A stretch of 64,000 nucleotides of DNA, from contig JASANG010003550.1 of assembly GCA_030248215.1 (NCBI GenBank), positions 48,703 through 112,702 of the forward strand, given 5' to 3'. Shown in pieces: positions 54,540-64,000 of this stretch. A program made the translations under genes and the position numbers. Position 1 is the first letter of the stretch, and each line of letters starts with the position of its first letter. The notes under the pieces were generated by a model. That model saw nothing but the letters and a program-made list of their open reading frames with translations. It was not told the DNA's origin and did no database searches. This stretch comes from Enoplolaimus lenunculus (taxonomy: Eukaryota; Nematoda; Enoplea; Enoplida; Thoracostomopsidae).

Positions 54540-56030
54540 AAGATGTTCTCTGTGAGAAGTTCGTGAGGCAGAGCCACCTACATTCTCAACTGTTCATTGC
54601 AGACAAAAACAAGTATATACAAAAATATTGCATCTCGTAAAAGTAACGCATTCGAAAGTATCTTTTAGATCCATTTAGTAATAAAAATCGTGGCACGAAT
54701 TGAAACACTGCATTGCCAGGAAAACTATGCCCCCGCCATTGAAGAGTCAATCAAATCACAGATATATTTCTTCCAAAAAAATTGACTTCTATTTGAAAAC
54801 TGAGCAATAGTTTTCATTTTACGTTTGGTTTGACTTTACATAACTTCAGTTCTTAATACATTATGTTTTATTGGCTTTCAAACGTGTATACTGCGCGAAG
54901 TTCGTATTTTAGCTAAGCCGGGTATCCTGTATCACGCCTTTATGCAGTTCTCTCTCGATGTAGGCGTATCGCTCTGATTCAGTAACGCGGTCAATAATGT
55001 TTACTATCCCTCCCCAATACCTTTTACAACACCGATTATTACAAGCAAATCACAGGTTATGCAGCAATTCAACTTGTAGCCTGATCCGAAATCCTTAAAG
55101 CATATGCCTGAATCTGTTTAGTCCAGCCACTGGCTTTACCAATACCAATACTTTTACAATTTCCCAGAAAATCCGTACAGTCCTAACCCCGTTAGAATTA
55201 CACCCCAGTTTCCCAAGTAATAACCGTGCACTCTAACCCCGTTTGAGATACACCCAAAATTTCCGACCAATCTATAACCCCGTTAGATTTGACCAATCCG
55301 TTGTAGAATAGTGAACCTAACCCCGTAGTATTTACTACTGGGTAACACGAGCGCCCTGCGTTATCCCGATTGTATCCGTAACCCCTGATTTCCTTCACAT
55401 GCCTCAGCCACCGTAACAATTCTTAATACCAATTTCAACTTAAATCCTACTTACCACGTCTCCGCCTCTATTCCAACCGTACAAAAACTTCAAACAGTAG
55501 TTAATATAACACACAGATTTCCGCCTAAAAACAACTGAATCCTACTAGCTCACCTTTAAAAACTGATTCCGATCCTGGCTACCCCTTTCCGCATCTCGAC
55601 TTGATTTGCATAGAGACCGACACCCAAACTTGTGTGTCCGCCGATGCTACATCAGGTCCAGAGCCACCCATCCTGTACAGTACCGACAACAACAAGAAAC
55701 TACTACAACAACAACAACAATTTTAACCAATTATATTAAAGCACCATTCTGGTGCTGACATAACCTAGCTATGTCCTTTTACGCAAAGTTTGCCAAAACC
55801 ATATGAAATACTATTCAATGGCCACACAGGGCCCAGGTAAGTTTTACATTGCGGACGCAGCCGCCATAACATAGTTTTTAACACTTGTACGCCTTGTAGC
55901 AACGACTAAGCCTAACGTAAGTTCTTAGAGACACTAGGTGGAGCCAGGGACTCCCTTAAGATGTGGTTTAAGGTTTGGTTTTAGTTTATGTTTTATTTTT
56001 TAGTTTGAAATAAGGTTTAAGAGTGGCAGA
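54540..56030. other. Unresolved 1.5-kb stretch bounded by a short direct repeat
   Basis: GGCAGAGCCACCTACAT occurs near 54570 and again near 56023. Between them are runs of CTAACCCCGTT (55180-55330), a CAACAACAA tract near 55710, and a minus-strand open stretch at about 54920-55010 (RVTESERYAYIEREL). No gene or element family was recognised. Confidence 0.35.
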
Positions 56031-56053
56031 GCCACCTACATATACATGAGTTC

Positions 56054-56795
56054 CAGGGTACAACCGTAGGTCTGCCTCCGGCTCCGGCAAAAAAATCGGC
56101 CTCCTGCTCCGGTGGAATTTTTGCCGGAGGTTCCGGCAATTTCGGTAGTAAAATTATGCATGATTTTGCAAAATTTACCTGTTTAGTGCGTATCGTTTTA
56201 CTGTTGTCACAATTTTCAGGAAAGAATTTCAGAAATTTCGCCATGAAAATAGCGTCAAACCAAACAACTTAGCAACATATTGCAGATATTGGCTAAAATT
56301 AACTAATTAACAGGATTCCATCGGAATTGCGACTCCGGCTAAAATTCTGGCAAAATTTGACTTCCGATTCCGGCTGACTGCTGTTCCGATGCCGGAATTC
56401 TGATCTTTCGGTTATGAGTTTTTGATATGATTGAACTTAGATTTTGCTTGTTTCGTTTTATTTCGTTCATTTGCAATTATTCTTCTGGTTTTTTAGTATA
56501 CGTATAAATATTCGGTGTTGTTACGTGTATTCCGTCAGCTATATATACAATTTTTACTGAAACTGTGAACAGTAAACGAAAACAGGTATACTACAACAAA
56601 AGTTAAGTCATATATACACCTTTAATTTTTTTAATAAACGTACAAAAACATGATTCCGATTCAGCTTCCGACAAAATCTAGTTCCGGTTGCAACCCTGCT
56701 AATCATCCATTATTTTTACTACCTAATTACGCCTCCGCTCCGGCAAGTTTCGTTCACCTCCCGCTCCGGCATTTTTTTTATCTGGTTGCACCCTG
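56054..56795. mobile_element. CAGGGTGCA-family MITE hosting another copy
   Basis: CAGGGTACAACCGTAGG at the left and CTGGTTGCACCCTG at the right. Flanking octamers ATGAGTTC and ATGAGCTC match at 7 of 8. The 56311-56698 copy lies inside it. Confidence 0.85.
56311..56698. mobile_element. CAGGGTGCA-family MITE nested in a sibling
   Basis: CAGGATTCCATCGGAATTGC at the left and GTTCCGGTTGCAACCCTG at the right. The flanking octamers CTAATTAA and CTAATCAT agree at 6 of 8. The sequence on either side is continuous with the intact relative at 53303. Confidence 0.8.
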
Positions 56796-56936
56796 ATGAG
56801 CTCTTTGCATACACAACTGCGGCTGTAACGATGCCCGAAATACGCATGTGGCGCGTTCTAACTGGTTTGATAATGGAGATTTAATGCAGTCTTTTTGTAA
56901 ATGAACGGTAGCAAAAACGAATAGTGTACCTATAAT

Positions 56937-58016
56937 GCGGGTTTCACGTTAATATAACCGGGGCAGCTTGGGACACGTTTTGTCCCTATTAGCCTATTGG
57001 GTAACATTTTGTCTGCTGATAGACTCTATATCACATTCAAAAAGTCGTATTTGTCTGCTATCATTATGTGCAGGTCACCTTTTGACCTTCAATATCATAT
57101 GATATTCGGCGTTTGTCAGCGAAAATCATATGATATATTTTCAAATGTCTGCATACTTGATGTAAAGTACCCAAATTGTCAAGTTGAATATCATATGATA
57201 CTTGAGTTGAAAATTTGAATTTTTAGTAAATTTAACTGAACATCAAGCACGTACAAAAAACTGCCATAGATTAGGCTTAAACTTTAGATAAATTTGTTGT
57301 TAGCCTTATTCACAGGCTCATGTCTACGCGTAGGCTTTAACGAATATGCTTAATGTTAAGCGGGGTTCACGTTATAAATGGTGCAGCTGGGTCACGTTTA
57401 GTCACGTTCTATATATTGGTAACATTTTGTCTGCGATGTAACCCAATATGATGAGTGTCTGCTAACATCACGGATCGGTCCCGTTTTGTCTTTTAATATC
57501 ATGATATTCAAATTTAAATTTGGCGGGAATATTATATTTTTGGCAGGAAAATTCAAATTTGGGCTGGAAGTTCAACTTTTGGGCAAATTCAAATTTCACC
57601 GGAAAACTTATTGGAGCAAAAATTCAAAATTTGGCGGTAAAATTCAGATTTGGCAGGAAAGTTCAAATTTTGGCGGGGATATTCAAATTTTTGCTTATTG
57701 TCTTAAATACGCCTTAAACCACATATAGGAGTATCATATGATACTCCAAATTCGTTTTGCTAAATATTATATCATATTCGCTGTTAATTTGGAATATCAT
57801 ATGATATTCATTAATCACCAATGTCTGATTGTGTCACATGACATTCGAACACTTGTATGTTGAGATAACCTGTGTACTCGTGCTTTGTATAGCAATATCA
57901 CATGATATTCGACTTTTGTCTGTCCGTATCATGATGGTAACAAAAATTTATGTTGATGTCGAATCAACATGTGACAAAGTGTGACCCGACTGCCCCAGTT
58001 ATAACGTGAACCCCGC
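56937..58016. mobile_element. Inverted-repeat element with ATATCATATGATAT palindromes
   Basis: GCGGGTTTCACGTTAATATA (56937) and GCGGGGTTCACGTTATAAA (57360) are two same-sense left ends; CAGTTATAACGTGAACCCCGC (58016, last 20 counted) is the inverted right end. Between them, the palindrome AATATCATATGATATT or close variants recurs about eight times (57089, 57123, 57187, 57732, 57793, 57895 and others). 57507-57690 is an array of ATTCAAATTTGGCGGGAA-like units. Confidence 0.65.
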
Positions 58017-58743
58017 TTTATACATTTATGAAAGCTGTTTTCAGTTACTTAGAAAAAGCTTTGACGCATTAAATAAACTAAAATTTTTAGGCTTTATTGT
58101 TCTTCCTTAAAACTTATGTTCGATTACAGCGCACTTGTCGCGTAAATCGTAACTCACTCTACCACTTTATGTTTTATGAAGATTTGATTTTTAAACAGGA
58201 TATTTTAGTGCTCTGAGCACAGCCGAAAGAATGTGTTCGCGAAATAAACGCTTTTTTATCTGCATGTCCCAGAACCTTAAAATTAGATGCTCAATAACAT
58301 TACACTCTGAAATTTATTACAGACGTCATACGAAACGCATAAAATAAAGCCTTTGGAGTAAAAACGTACTGAGCTATACGAATGTCACCAATTCCGTAAA
58401 TCTTCGCTCAGAACCACTGTGTAATGGGATAACCGTTTTCGACAAAACGGTATCCATTTCCATTTTACAAATACAATCCATGAAATCTGTTTTCCTAAAT
58501 CACTATCGCAAAATGATTTCCATACAAAGCAGCTAAAGGTTTGATCCAATATTTTCTGGACTACCTACCTGAACTCGATATTAAATACGAAATTTGATCG
58601 GAATCAAAATAATGTAAGATATCGGCGTAACTTAATTTACCATCTATTCTGGTCAGGAATTTCTTCGACAACCTACTGCGAATCCTAATTGCCGTTATCG
58701 TCTTGAACAGCGACGTACTCATCACACGGACAGAGTGATCGAT

Positions 58744-60302
58744 TTAACCCCTCATATATTTATCAATAATTGCCGAGAATGCTGCAAAACCTGCTGCTCC
58801 AAACAGTGCAGGTTTAATACCAGCACGAAGTCCCAATAAACCACCAACAACAGCCCCTGAAGATACACTGTTCTTCCAGTCTGATTTACCTCTGTATCCT
58901 TCAATAACACATTCCGTTGCAGCAAACATTGCACCAACAACAGCAAAATTTTTGCCGTATTGAACGCCTCGACTATACATCTCTTTAAGTACGTACCGTA
59001 CAGTTAATTTTTCTGAATCTGGAGCAAGTGTATATTGAGGATCAAGACTCGCTGTGAATACACCAAATCCAAGGCCCATACCATAGCCTGAAAAAATCAT
59101 TGAACATTTCACAGATAATACATTTTTCATACTTTCTGTCTGTCCGAAAAAAATCCGGTAACCATATAAGTGGCTTATATCAAGTGCAGGGACGACCGGT
59201 TCACTAGAAGACAGGGCAACTGGGGAAATAGACTGGGAAGTTATGGATAAGTCATTGGTTTAGGCTGTGGCTTATGCTTAGTAGGCAGCAAGTATATATT
59301 GTTTACTTTGGTTACACGCAGGGTGCAACCGGAATTCCGGTTCCGGCTCCGGCATTTTTTCACCTTCCGGTTCCGGTAAATTTTTACCGGATTTAAAAAT
59401 TCCGGTATTATAATTTGGCCGTTTTCTTAACTTTGCTAATTTTTAAGAATCTCTTTTGAAAGCCACTTGTACTCCGAATATAAGCCATTAATGGTGGATT
59501 TCACTTCATTCAATGATGAAAATCTAAAATACAACAAATAAGATAAATACCTATGTTCGACTAAGGTTATTTCACAAATAATAGAGCGAAAAATAAGATT
59601 AAAATGAAATTTTTGGTGAAATGCATTTTTCACTTTCCGGTTCCGGTAAAATTTTCAAATTCCGGTTCCGGTTCCGGTAAATTGTAATTCCGGTTGCACC
59701 CTGGTTACACGATTAAAGACTTTCCACAAAGAAACTGCCGTTTTCGAGTCAGTATAAACCAGCAAACAGAATTTTACATAATTTAAGCTAAAAATCTTTT
59801 TCCTTCAGATATAACTCTTACTGTTAATCTTTATAAATACTTCTCCACAAATATAGTGGTGATAGCAAAAAAAGATTTATTAATATATTGTACGCTGAGT
59901 ACACATAGGACAATCCAAGCTATAACTGCCGAAATACTTTCACCGACCAATACCGATGTGTGTTACTTGACCTTTAAAAGCTAGAAACAAACCAACACAT
60001 TGTGGTGCTAACCAGCAAGATATCTACCGGTCTAGAGACTATCGGCGAAAATTGTGAACACTAAAATTATGAAAATAACAAAAGAACAATGTACCTAAGA
60101 CGCAAGCCATTCCTGATTTAAAAACACAACTTTCAATAGCTGTATCTATAAATTTTTGCTCTGGAGTTTTTGGAGGAGTAGGAAATACATCCCTTGGCTG
60201 AGCCACTGGTCGTCTATTGCGGCCTTCACCGATCACTTCATTCATTAGTTGCAAATATGGCGACATTTTGTATTCGCCGTTGTTTTTTGTAGAATTTGCC
60301 AT
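58744..60302 (-). CDS. TIMM22: TIM22, mitochondrial inner-membrane carrier translocase subunit
   Basis: Channel subunit of the TIM22 complex, which inserts metabolite carriers into the mitochondrial inner membrane; a Tim17/22/23-family protein with four membrane helices. Exon 1 is 60302-60095 and exon 2 is 59087-58744; together 552 nt, 183 residues (human 194). The splice falls inside a Gly codon (VL-G-YGMGLGFGVF). Conserved marks: KFIDTAIESCVFKSGMACV, YGKNFAVVGAMFAATEC, EGYRGKSDWKNS, GLRAGIKPALFG and the C-terminal AAFSAIIDKY. The ESC and TEC cysteines, a disulphide pair in the family, are both kept. The start is the first ATG in frame and gives a normal length. The intron holds a recent MITE (59319-59703). 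Confidence 0.96.
59319..59703. mobile_element. Youngest hAT-type MITE of the CAGGGTGCA family, in the TIMM22 intron
   Basis: CAGGGTGCAACCGGAATTCC at the left and CCGGTTGCACCCTG at the right. The 8-bp flanks GTTACACG at 59311-59318 and 59704-59711 are identical. The GGTTCCGG sub-terminal blocks are the cleanest of any copy, so this is likely the most recent insertion. Confidence 0.9.
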
Positions 60303-62168
60303 ATTGACGCATGTATTTTATGTAATAACTATACAAATGCTGTACCGAGCACGTGGTGTTGTTTCGTTATACATGAATATACGTACTGTTGAAATCAAAA
60401 CTTTTAGCATATGAGAGTGTTGTGCTGAAATGTGAACGAATTTCTATCAATCCATTACGGCTAAAGGATTTGAGTAAAAAACCACCCAACATTCAAACAT
60501 CTGGATTAATATATATATACACCACAGACGCAGTGTTAAGTTGGTTAGGACATGATGCAAGCGCTTGATATGTATTATGCTTGCAGCCGAACATGCGGAA
60601 CGCGTTTAAGGAGGATTGCAAATCAAGGCCGAGAGACCGTAACCTAATCGCGCTGACAAATCTCATAAAATTATAACCGTTTATAGTCGTTTGGGTTTAA
60701 GTCATCGCCTTTAAAACGATGTGATGTAGTAATCCAAATGGCTGGGTGCAACCGAAATTCCGGTTCCGGTGGGAAAATACCATGTTTTGCACTGTCCGGT
60801 TCTAGAAATAAATTCTGTATTTTTACACCGAAATTTTACGGTATTTTCGCTACTGAAAAATTTTCTCATTCGAAACTTTAAAAAAATTGGCATTAGCTTA
60901 ACTTATTTTTTAAAATTGTCTGAGGGTGTACTGCCAAAATTTTCAATTTGAGTCACACTCTATATAATTTATCATCTGATTCTCGGCTACCGTATTTGTT
61001 TCAGGATTTTGGCATTCTAAACGGTGTGTCTAAAATAGGACTTCAATTTTCAATGATATTCGAGTGCACAAAGGATGAACCAAATGTATCATAAGCTTAT
61101 ATCGCCCCAGTTGGGACAAACGGTTCAACAGTGTCTTTAAGATTTAATTCAAACCAACTATTTTCCGATTAAAAGCGATCAAATAGCTTTAAAAATGAAT
61201 TTTTTGATAACGAGTATTTTTTCTTTTCGGTTTCCAGCTAAGATATTTCTTAAAAATGAGCATCGCAATATGCAAAAATTTTGCATCGACACATCACTAC
61301 GTACGTAAGTAGGACAAGCACGTTATACATACCTGCGCAGCAGTCGTTCAGTTCGAATGATACACATTTCTTAATCTTTTAAGAGAATAACTTTTCCGAT
61401 TTTTTCAACCTCCTAATGAAATTCTAAGTTAAGCATTACCGTATAGAGCCCCTCATGAAAACATTGATCCGGATGCGGTGATGCTGGAACCCACCACGTA
61501 CGGATTAACGATCCGCTGCTCTAACAACTGAGCAACCTAGTATTGCAAATTTTAACCACAATGGTAACGGTACTATATATCGGTAAGTTTGGTACTACAA
61601 GATAGTGGATAAGTATATGAATACGCAAGGAAACCATATTGTAGGAGGCTAGGGGGCACAACCATGTAAATTTCTATAAAACTACTTAAAATTGGCGGAT
61701 TTGGTATTTTACCCCTAAATACCCTTATATAGCGCACCCCTGGTCCTCCTAAGTCTCTCTGTCCTAGTTCTGTCTCAAACGTAGCTATATTTGTGTAAAG
61801 TTATAGCTAGTTTTCAATATGGCGTACAAGTTGCGTTTTCAGGTTGTGATGCATCTGTAAAATCATTGAAACACGCTAGTGTTTACAATATATGTTTCAA
61901 GCATCGAGAATGCACGCTTTTTGAAAGTTTTGCAGAATGTTCTTTGCAGGAAAGCAGAGCTGGAATGAGGTAACTTTACGTATAGAATATCCTATTTAGC
62001 CGCTTCGACACCATGCACAAATTGGACAGCTAAACGTCTCATTTAAGTTGTTATTAAAAGTTTGATTTTTGTAATTTTTCGAAAAAATTGTATTACAAAT
62101 ATGTAATTACCATAGCTAGTCGATATTATTGTGTGATGATAATGACACCGTGCAATAGATTACGTGTC
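60303..62168. other. No gene confirmed upstream of TIMM22
   Basis: Must contain the TIMM22 promoter. 60742-60860 holds a left-end fragment of the CAGGGTGCA family (GGGTGCAACCGAAATTCCGG). A possible short plus-strand exon at about 61842-61968 is discussed under findings. CASK kinase exons were sought on the minus strand and not found. Confidence 0.4.
61471..61540 (-). repeat. tRNA-Asn-like relic
   Basis: The minus strand reads GGTTGCTCAGTTGTTAGAGC, then an anticodon stem GCGGA-TCGTTAA-TCCGT with anticodon GTT, then GGGTTCCAGC. Position 33 is C instead of U and the acceptor does not pair, so it is a pseudogene or SINE head. Confidence 0.5.
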
Positions 62169-63003
62169 TGAAGCATGTAAAAGAGTTTAAGCAAGGGTTA
62201 ATTAGACCATAGATCAGTAGGTAATGCTTATAATATTAGCTTCATAGCTTCTATGAAAATAGTTGTCATCTATATCTTTGACGGCTGTCTTTCAGTGTTA
62301 ACACGCTTGCGGTCAGTGAAAAAAGAAACATATGGTCGCAACGAACTTTCATCTGTTAAGCTATAAATCGACACTATGGGTTTTCAAGGCGTTCTAAAGT
62401 ACAACTCTCAACATGCCTTTCGTATAACAGTCAGTTACTTTTTAAAAGTTATCTTAATTGAGTGCCAGCAGAACATTTTCTTTGAAATATTTAGCAACGT
62501 TTGAATTGTATTTTCTAAATGAATAGCTTAAATATGTCACGGCACAGAACACAATTTGGAAAAGTTTCTCGACTTCACATCATCAAATTGTCATAGTAAA
62601 GATAGCTAAAATAGTCGAGCACGCATGAGTGACATTTTTTATTCGATAATCAATAGACGTATTTTGTAATCTTGCAATATTGAAATATTTACTAATCAAG
62701 TTTTAGAAACATAATATTTTAAAACTCCAAAAATATCCTCTTCCAATGAAGAATGCTAGATTAGATCACTTATAAACTGAACATTGTAAAACCCAACAAA
62801 CGCTAAAATTAAGCTGATAGGTGATGTCCGCTGGGCCCATATGTTTCTTGTTTCACTGACCGCAAGCGTGTTAACACTGAAAGACAGCCGTCAAAGATAT
62901 AGATGACAACTATTTTCATAGAAGTTATGGATCTAATATTATAAGCATTACCTACTGATCTATGGTCTAATTAACCCTTGTTTAAACTCTTTTACATGCT
63001 TCA
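62169..63003. mobile_element. Foldback element with 167-bp inverted arms
   Basis: The left arm 62169-62335 and right arm 62837-63003 are near-perfect inverted copies (outer TGAAGCATGTAAAAGAG, inner AACATATGG, few mismatches such as AGCTTCTATG against AGTTATGG). The 500-bp centre is AT-rich with no open frame. No target duplication is evident. Arms this long and this similar suggest a young insertion or ongoing gene conversion. Confidence 0.75.
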
Positions 63004-63798
63004 AGCGAAACATATCACAATCTGTCCCTTATAGGAGCACTTTTACCCAGTTATAAATTGTGTTGTCGGAAACCAGTTATGCAGGTTAGTATGTAAATCA
63101 ACTTAATATAATGATGGCTTTAGCTATCCCCATATTCATTCTTGACTTTAACTACTTAGCGATTTTGACGTATTTTTACATTGTTATTATTCTACTTTCA
63201 TCGGATCTTTTCTAGTGTTTATAGTTTACGGAGTACGGCATTAGTTATTGTGTTAGTGGAATCAAGTAATGAATTTGGAATTTGGTTGAACTATCTTTGG
63301 GTTACAGTTGTATTACTCGGGGTGTCGCGCAAGTTTCTGTATGTAACGTATACTGCGGGCACGTTCTGGGGAAATAGCGTAACCGGAGGTGTTGTATGTT
63401 GGAGTGAATTGGAGTATTTCTGGTGTTAGGAGTTAAGGAGTCTTGGAGTTACTGGAGTTATTAAAATATTATTGGAGTTTGTGTAATATTAGTATCTGGA
63501 GTTTGGAGTTTTACTGTAGTAATTGAGAAACTTAATATTAGCGTAAGTTTAGCCACTGCGTAAATATTTACCAGCATAATACTTATCTCGTTGTTTAGTA
63601 AACTGTTACAACCGGCCGCGTCTATATCAGAGCGTTGAGGTTCCCACAAGCCGCATGAAATCCGACACGTATAATTCAAAAAGTTTTTCCTCAGAATATT
63701 GTCAAATGGTTAAGTTTGTCAGCGTTTTTCAATTGTTTTCAAAATCACTTAATTGGTACTCCTTCGTTATAGGGTCGAAAATTAACAAAAATCAAGCC
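63004..63798. other. No gene recognised; GGAGTT-rich tract
   Basis: 63400-63520 is rich in GGAGTT/TTGGAGT phrases, a loose simple repeat. The open frames crossing it are low complexity and not credible genes. Confidence 0.4.
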
Positions 63799-63922
63799 TA
63801 CTAATCCTTATCGAACTCTCAACCTACTAATCGTTATCGAACTCCCCGTCTACTAATCCATATCGAACTCTCAGCTTACTAATCCTTAAGCGAGCACTCT
63901 ACCACTGCACCACGTAGCCCGC
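63799..63922 (-). repeat. tRNA-like element with a 26-bp tandem B-box array
   Basis: The minus strand begins GGCGGGCTACGTGGTGCAGT and GGTAGAGTGCTCGC, a good tRNA 5' half with an A box, then runs into GATTAGTA. A B-box-like GAGTTCGATA recurs at exact 26-bp spacing (unit starts 63799, 63825, 63851, 63877 on the plus strand). Confidence 0.6.
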
Positions 63923-64000
63923 CTCTACAACTGCATTTTTCATCGACTATATGTGTCGATGGAATGCTGCCATCTAGCATACACACAGTGCACTGCCATA

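Noticed and set aside
54920-55010. Minus-strand RVTESERYAYIEREL as a CASK kinase-tail exon (compare ERDRYAY in CASK)
   Set aside because: The resemblance is limited to a few residues, no matching splice sites were found, and the surroundings look repetitive.
54540-56030. LTR-type element between the GGCAGAGCCACCTACAT direct repeats
   Set aside because: The direct repeat is only about 17 bp and no family-specific coding region or primer-binding site is recognisable.
61471-61540. A genuine tRNA-Asn gene on the minus strand
   Set aside because: C replaces the invariant U33, the T stem is weak and no acceptor stem can be formed.
1-64000. CRISPR arrays, operons, ribosome-binding sites, bacterial terminators
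   Set aside because: Spliceosomal introns and animal genes throughout; none of the tandem repeats has unique spacers.

Overview
The window is AT-rich nuclear DNA from an intron-dense animal. Three conserved protein genes can be assembled exon by exon with GT-AG borders and continuous reading frames: SF3B3 (plus strand, 29 coding exons, 2787-18000), CASK (minus strand, 13 exons seen, 50633 down to 19793) and TIMM22 (minus strand, 2 exons, 60302 down to 58744). A fourth, intronless minus-strand ORF at 39566-40390 encodes an unrecognised Thr-rich single-pass membrane protein lying inside the large CASK intron. The proteins stay close to their vertebrate counterparts, CASK is an animal synaptic/polarity scaffold, and introns are mostly 130-900 bp. 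The species cannot be fixed from sequence alone.

Layout. 1-2786: tandem copies of a 430-bp repeat with a tRNA-Phe-like head, a hAT-like transposase scrap and a hAT-type MITE with a perfect 8-bp target duplication; one repeat copy ends within about 25 bp of the SF3B3 start codon. 2787-18000: SF3B3, with MITEs in introns 1, 11 and 24 and another just past the stop codon that carries a poly(A) hexamer. 18253-19792: convergent intergenic space. 19793-50633: the 3' two thirds of CASK (second L27, long linker, PDZ, SH3, GK), with introns full of small inverted-repeat elements, a 92-bp minisatellite and a 156-bp exon-head duplication. 50634-58743: mostly repeats, including nested hAT-type MITEs. 58744-60302: TIMM22. 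60303-64000: tRNA-like relics and a long foldback. Exons for the CASK kinase domain and first L27 were not found. If they lie beyond 64000, TIMM22 sits inside a CASK intron.

SF3B3 (U2 snRNP splicing), CASK (membrane scaffold) and TIMM22 (mitochondrial carrier import) share no pathway; only their position links them. The accessory DNA is dominated by at least eight families of short terminal-inverted-repeat elements. Several have interiors that have become tandem repeats (21 bp, about 25-50 bp, 46/92 bp, or a degenerate TTAGGC-type hexamer), and some appear to have been drawn into host functions: a polyadenylation signal, the end of an ORF, and a position next to a start codon.
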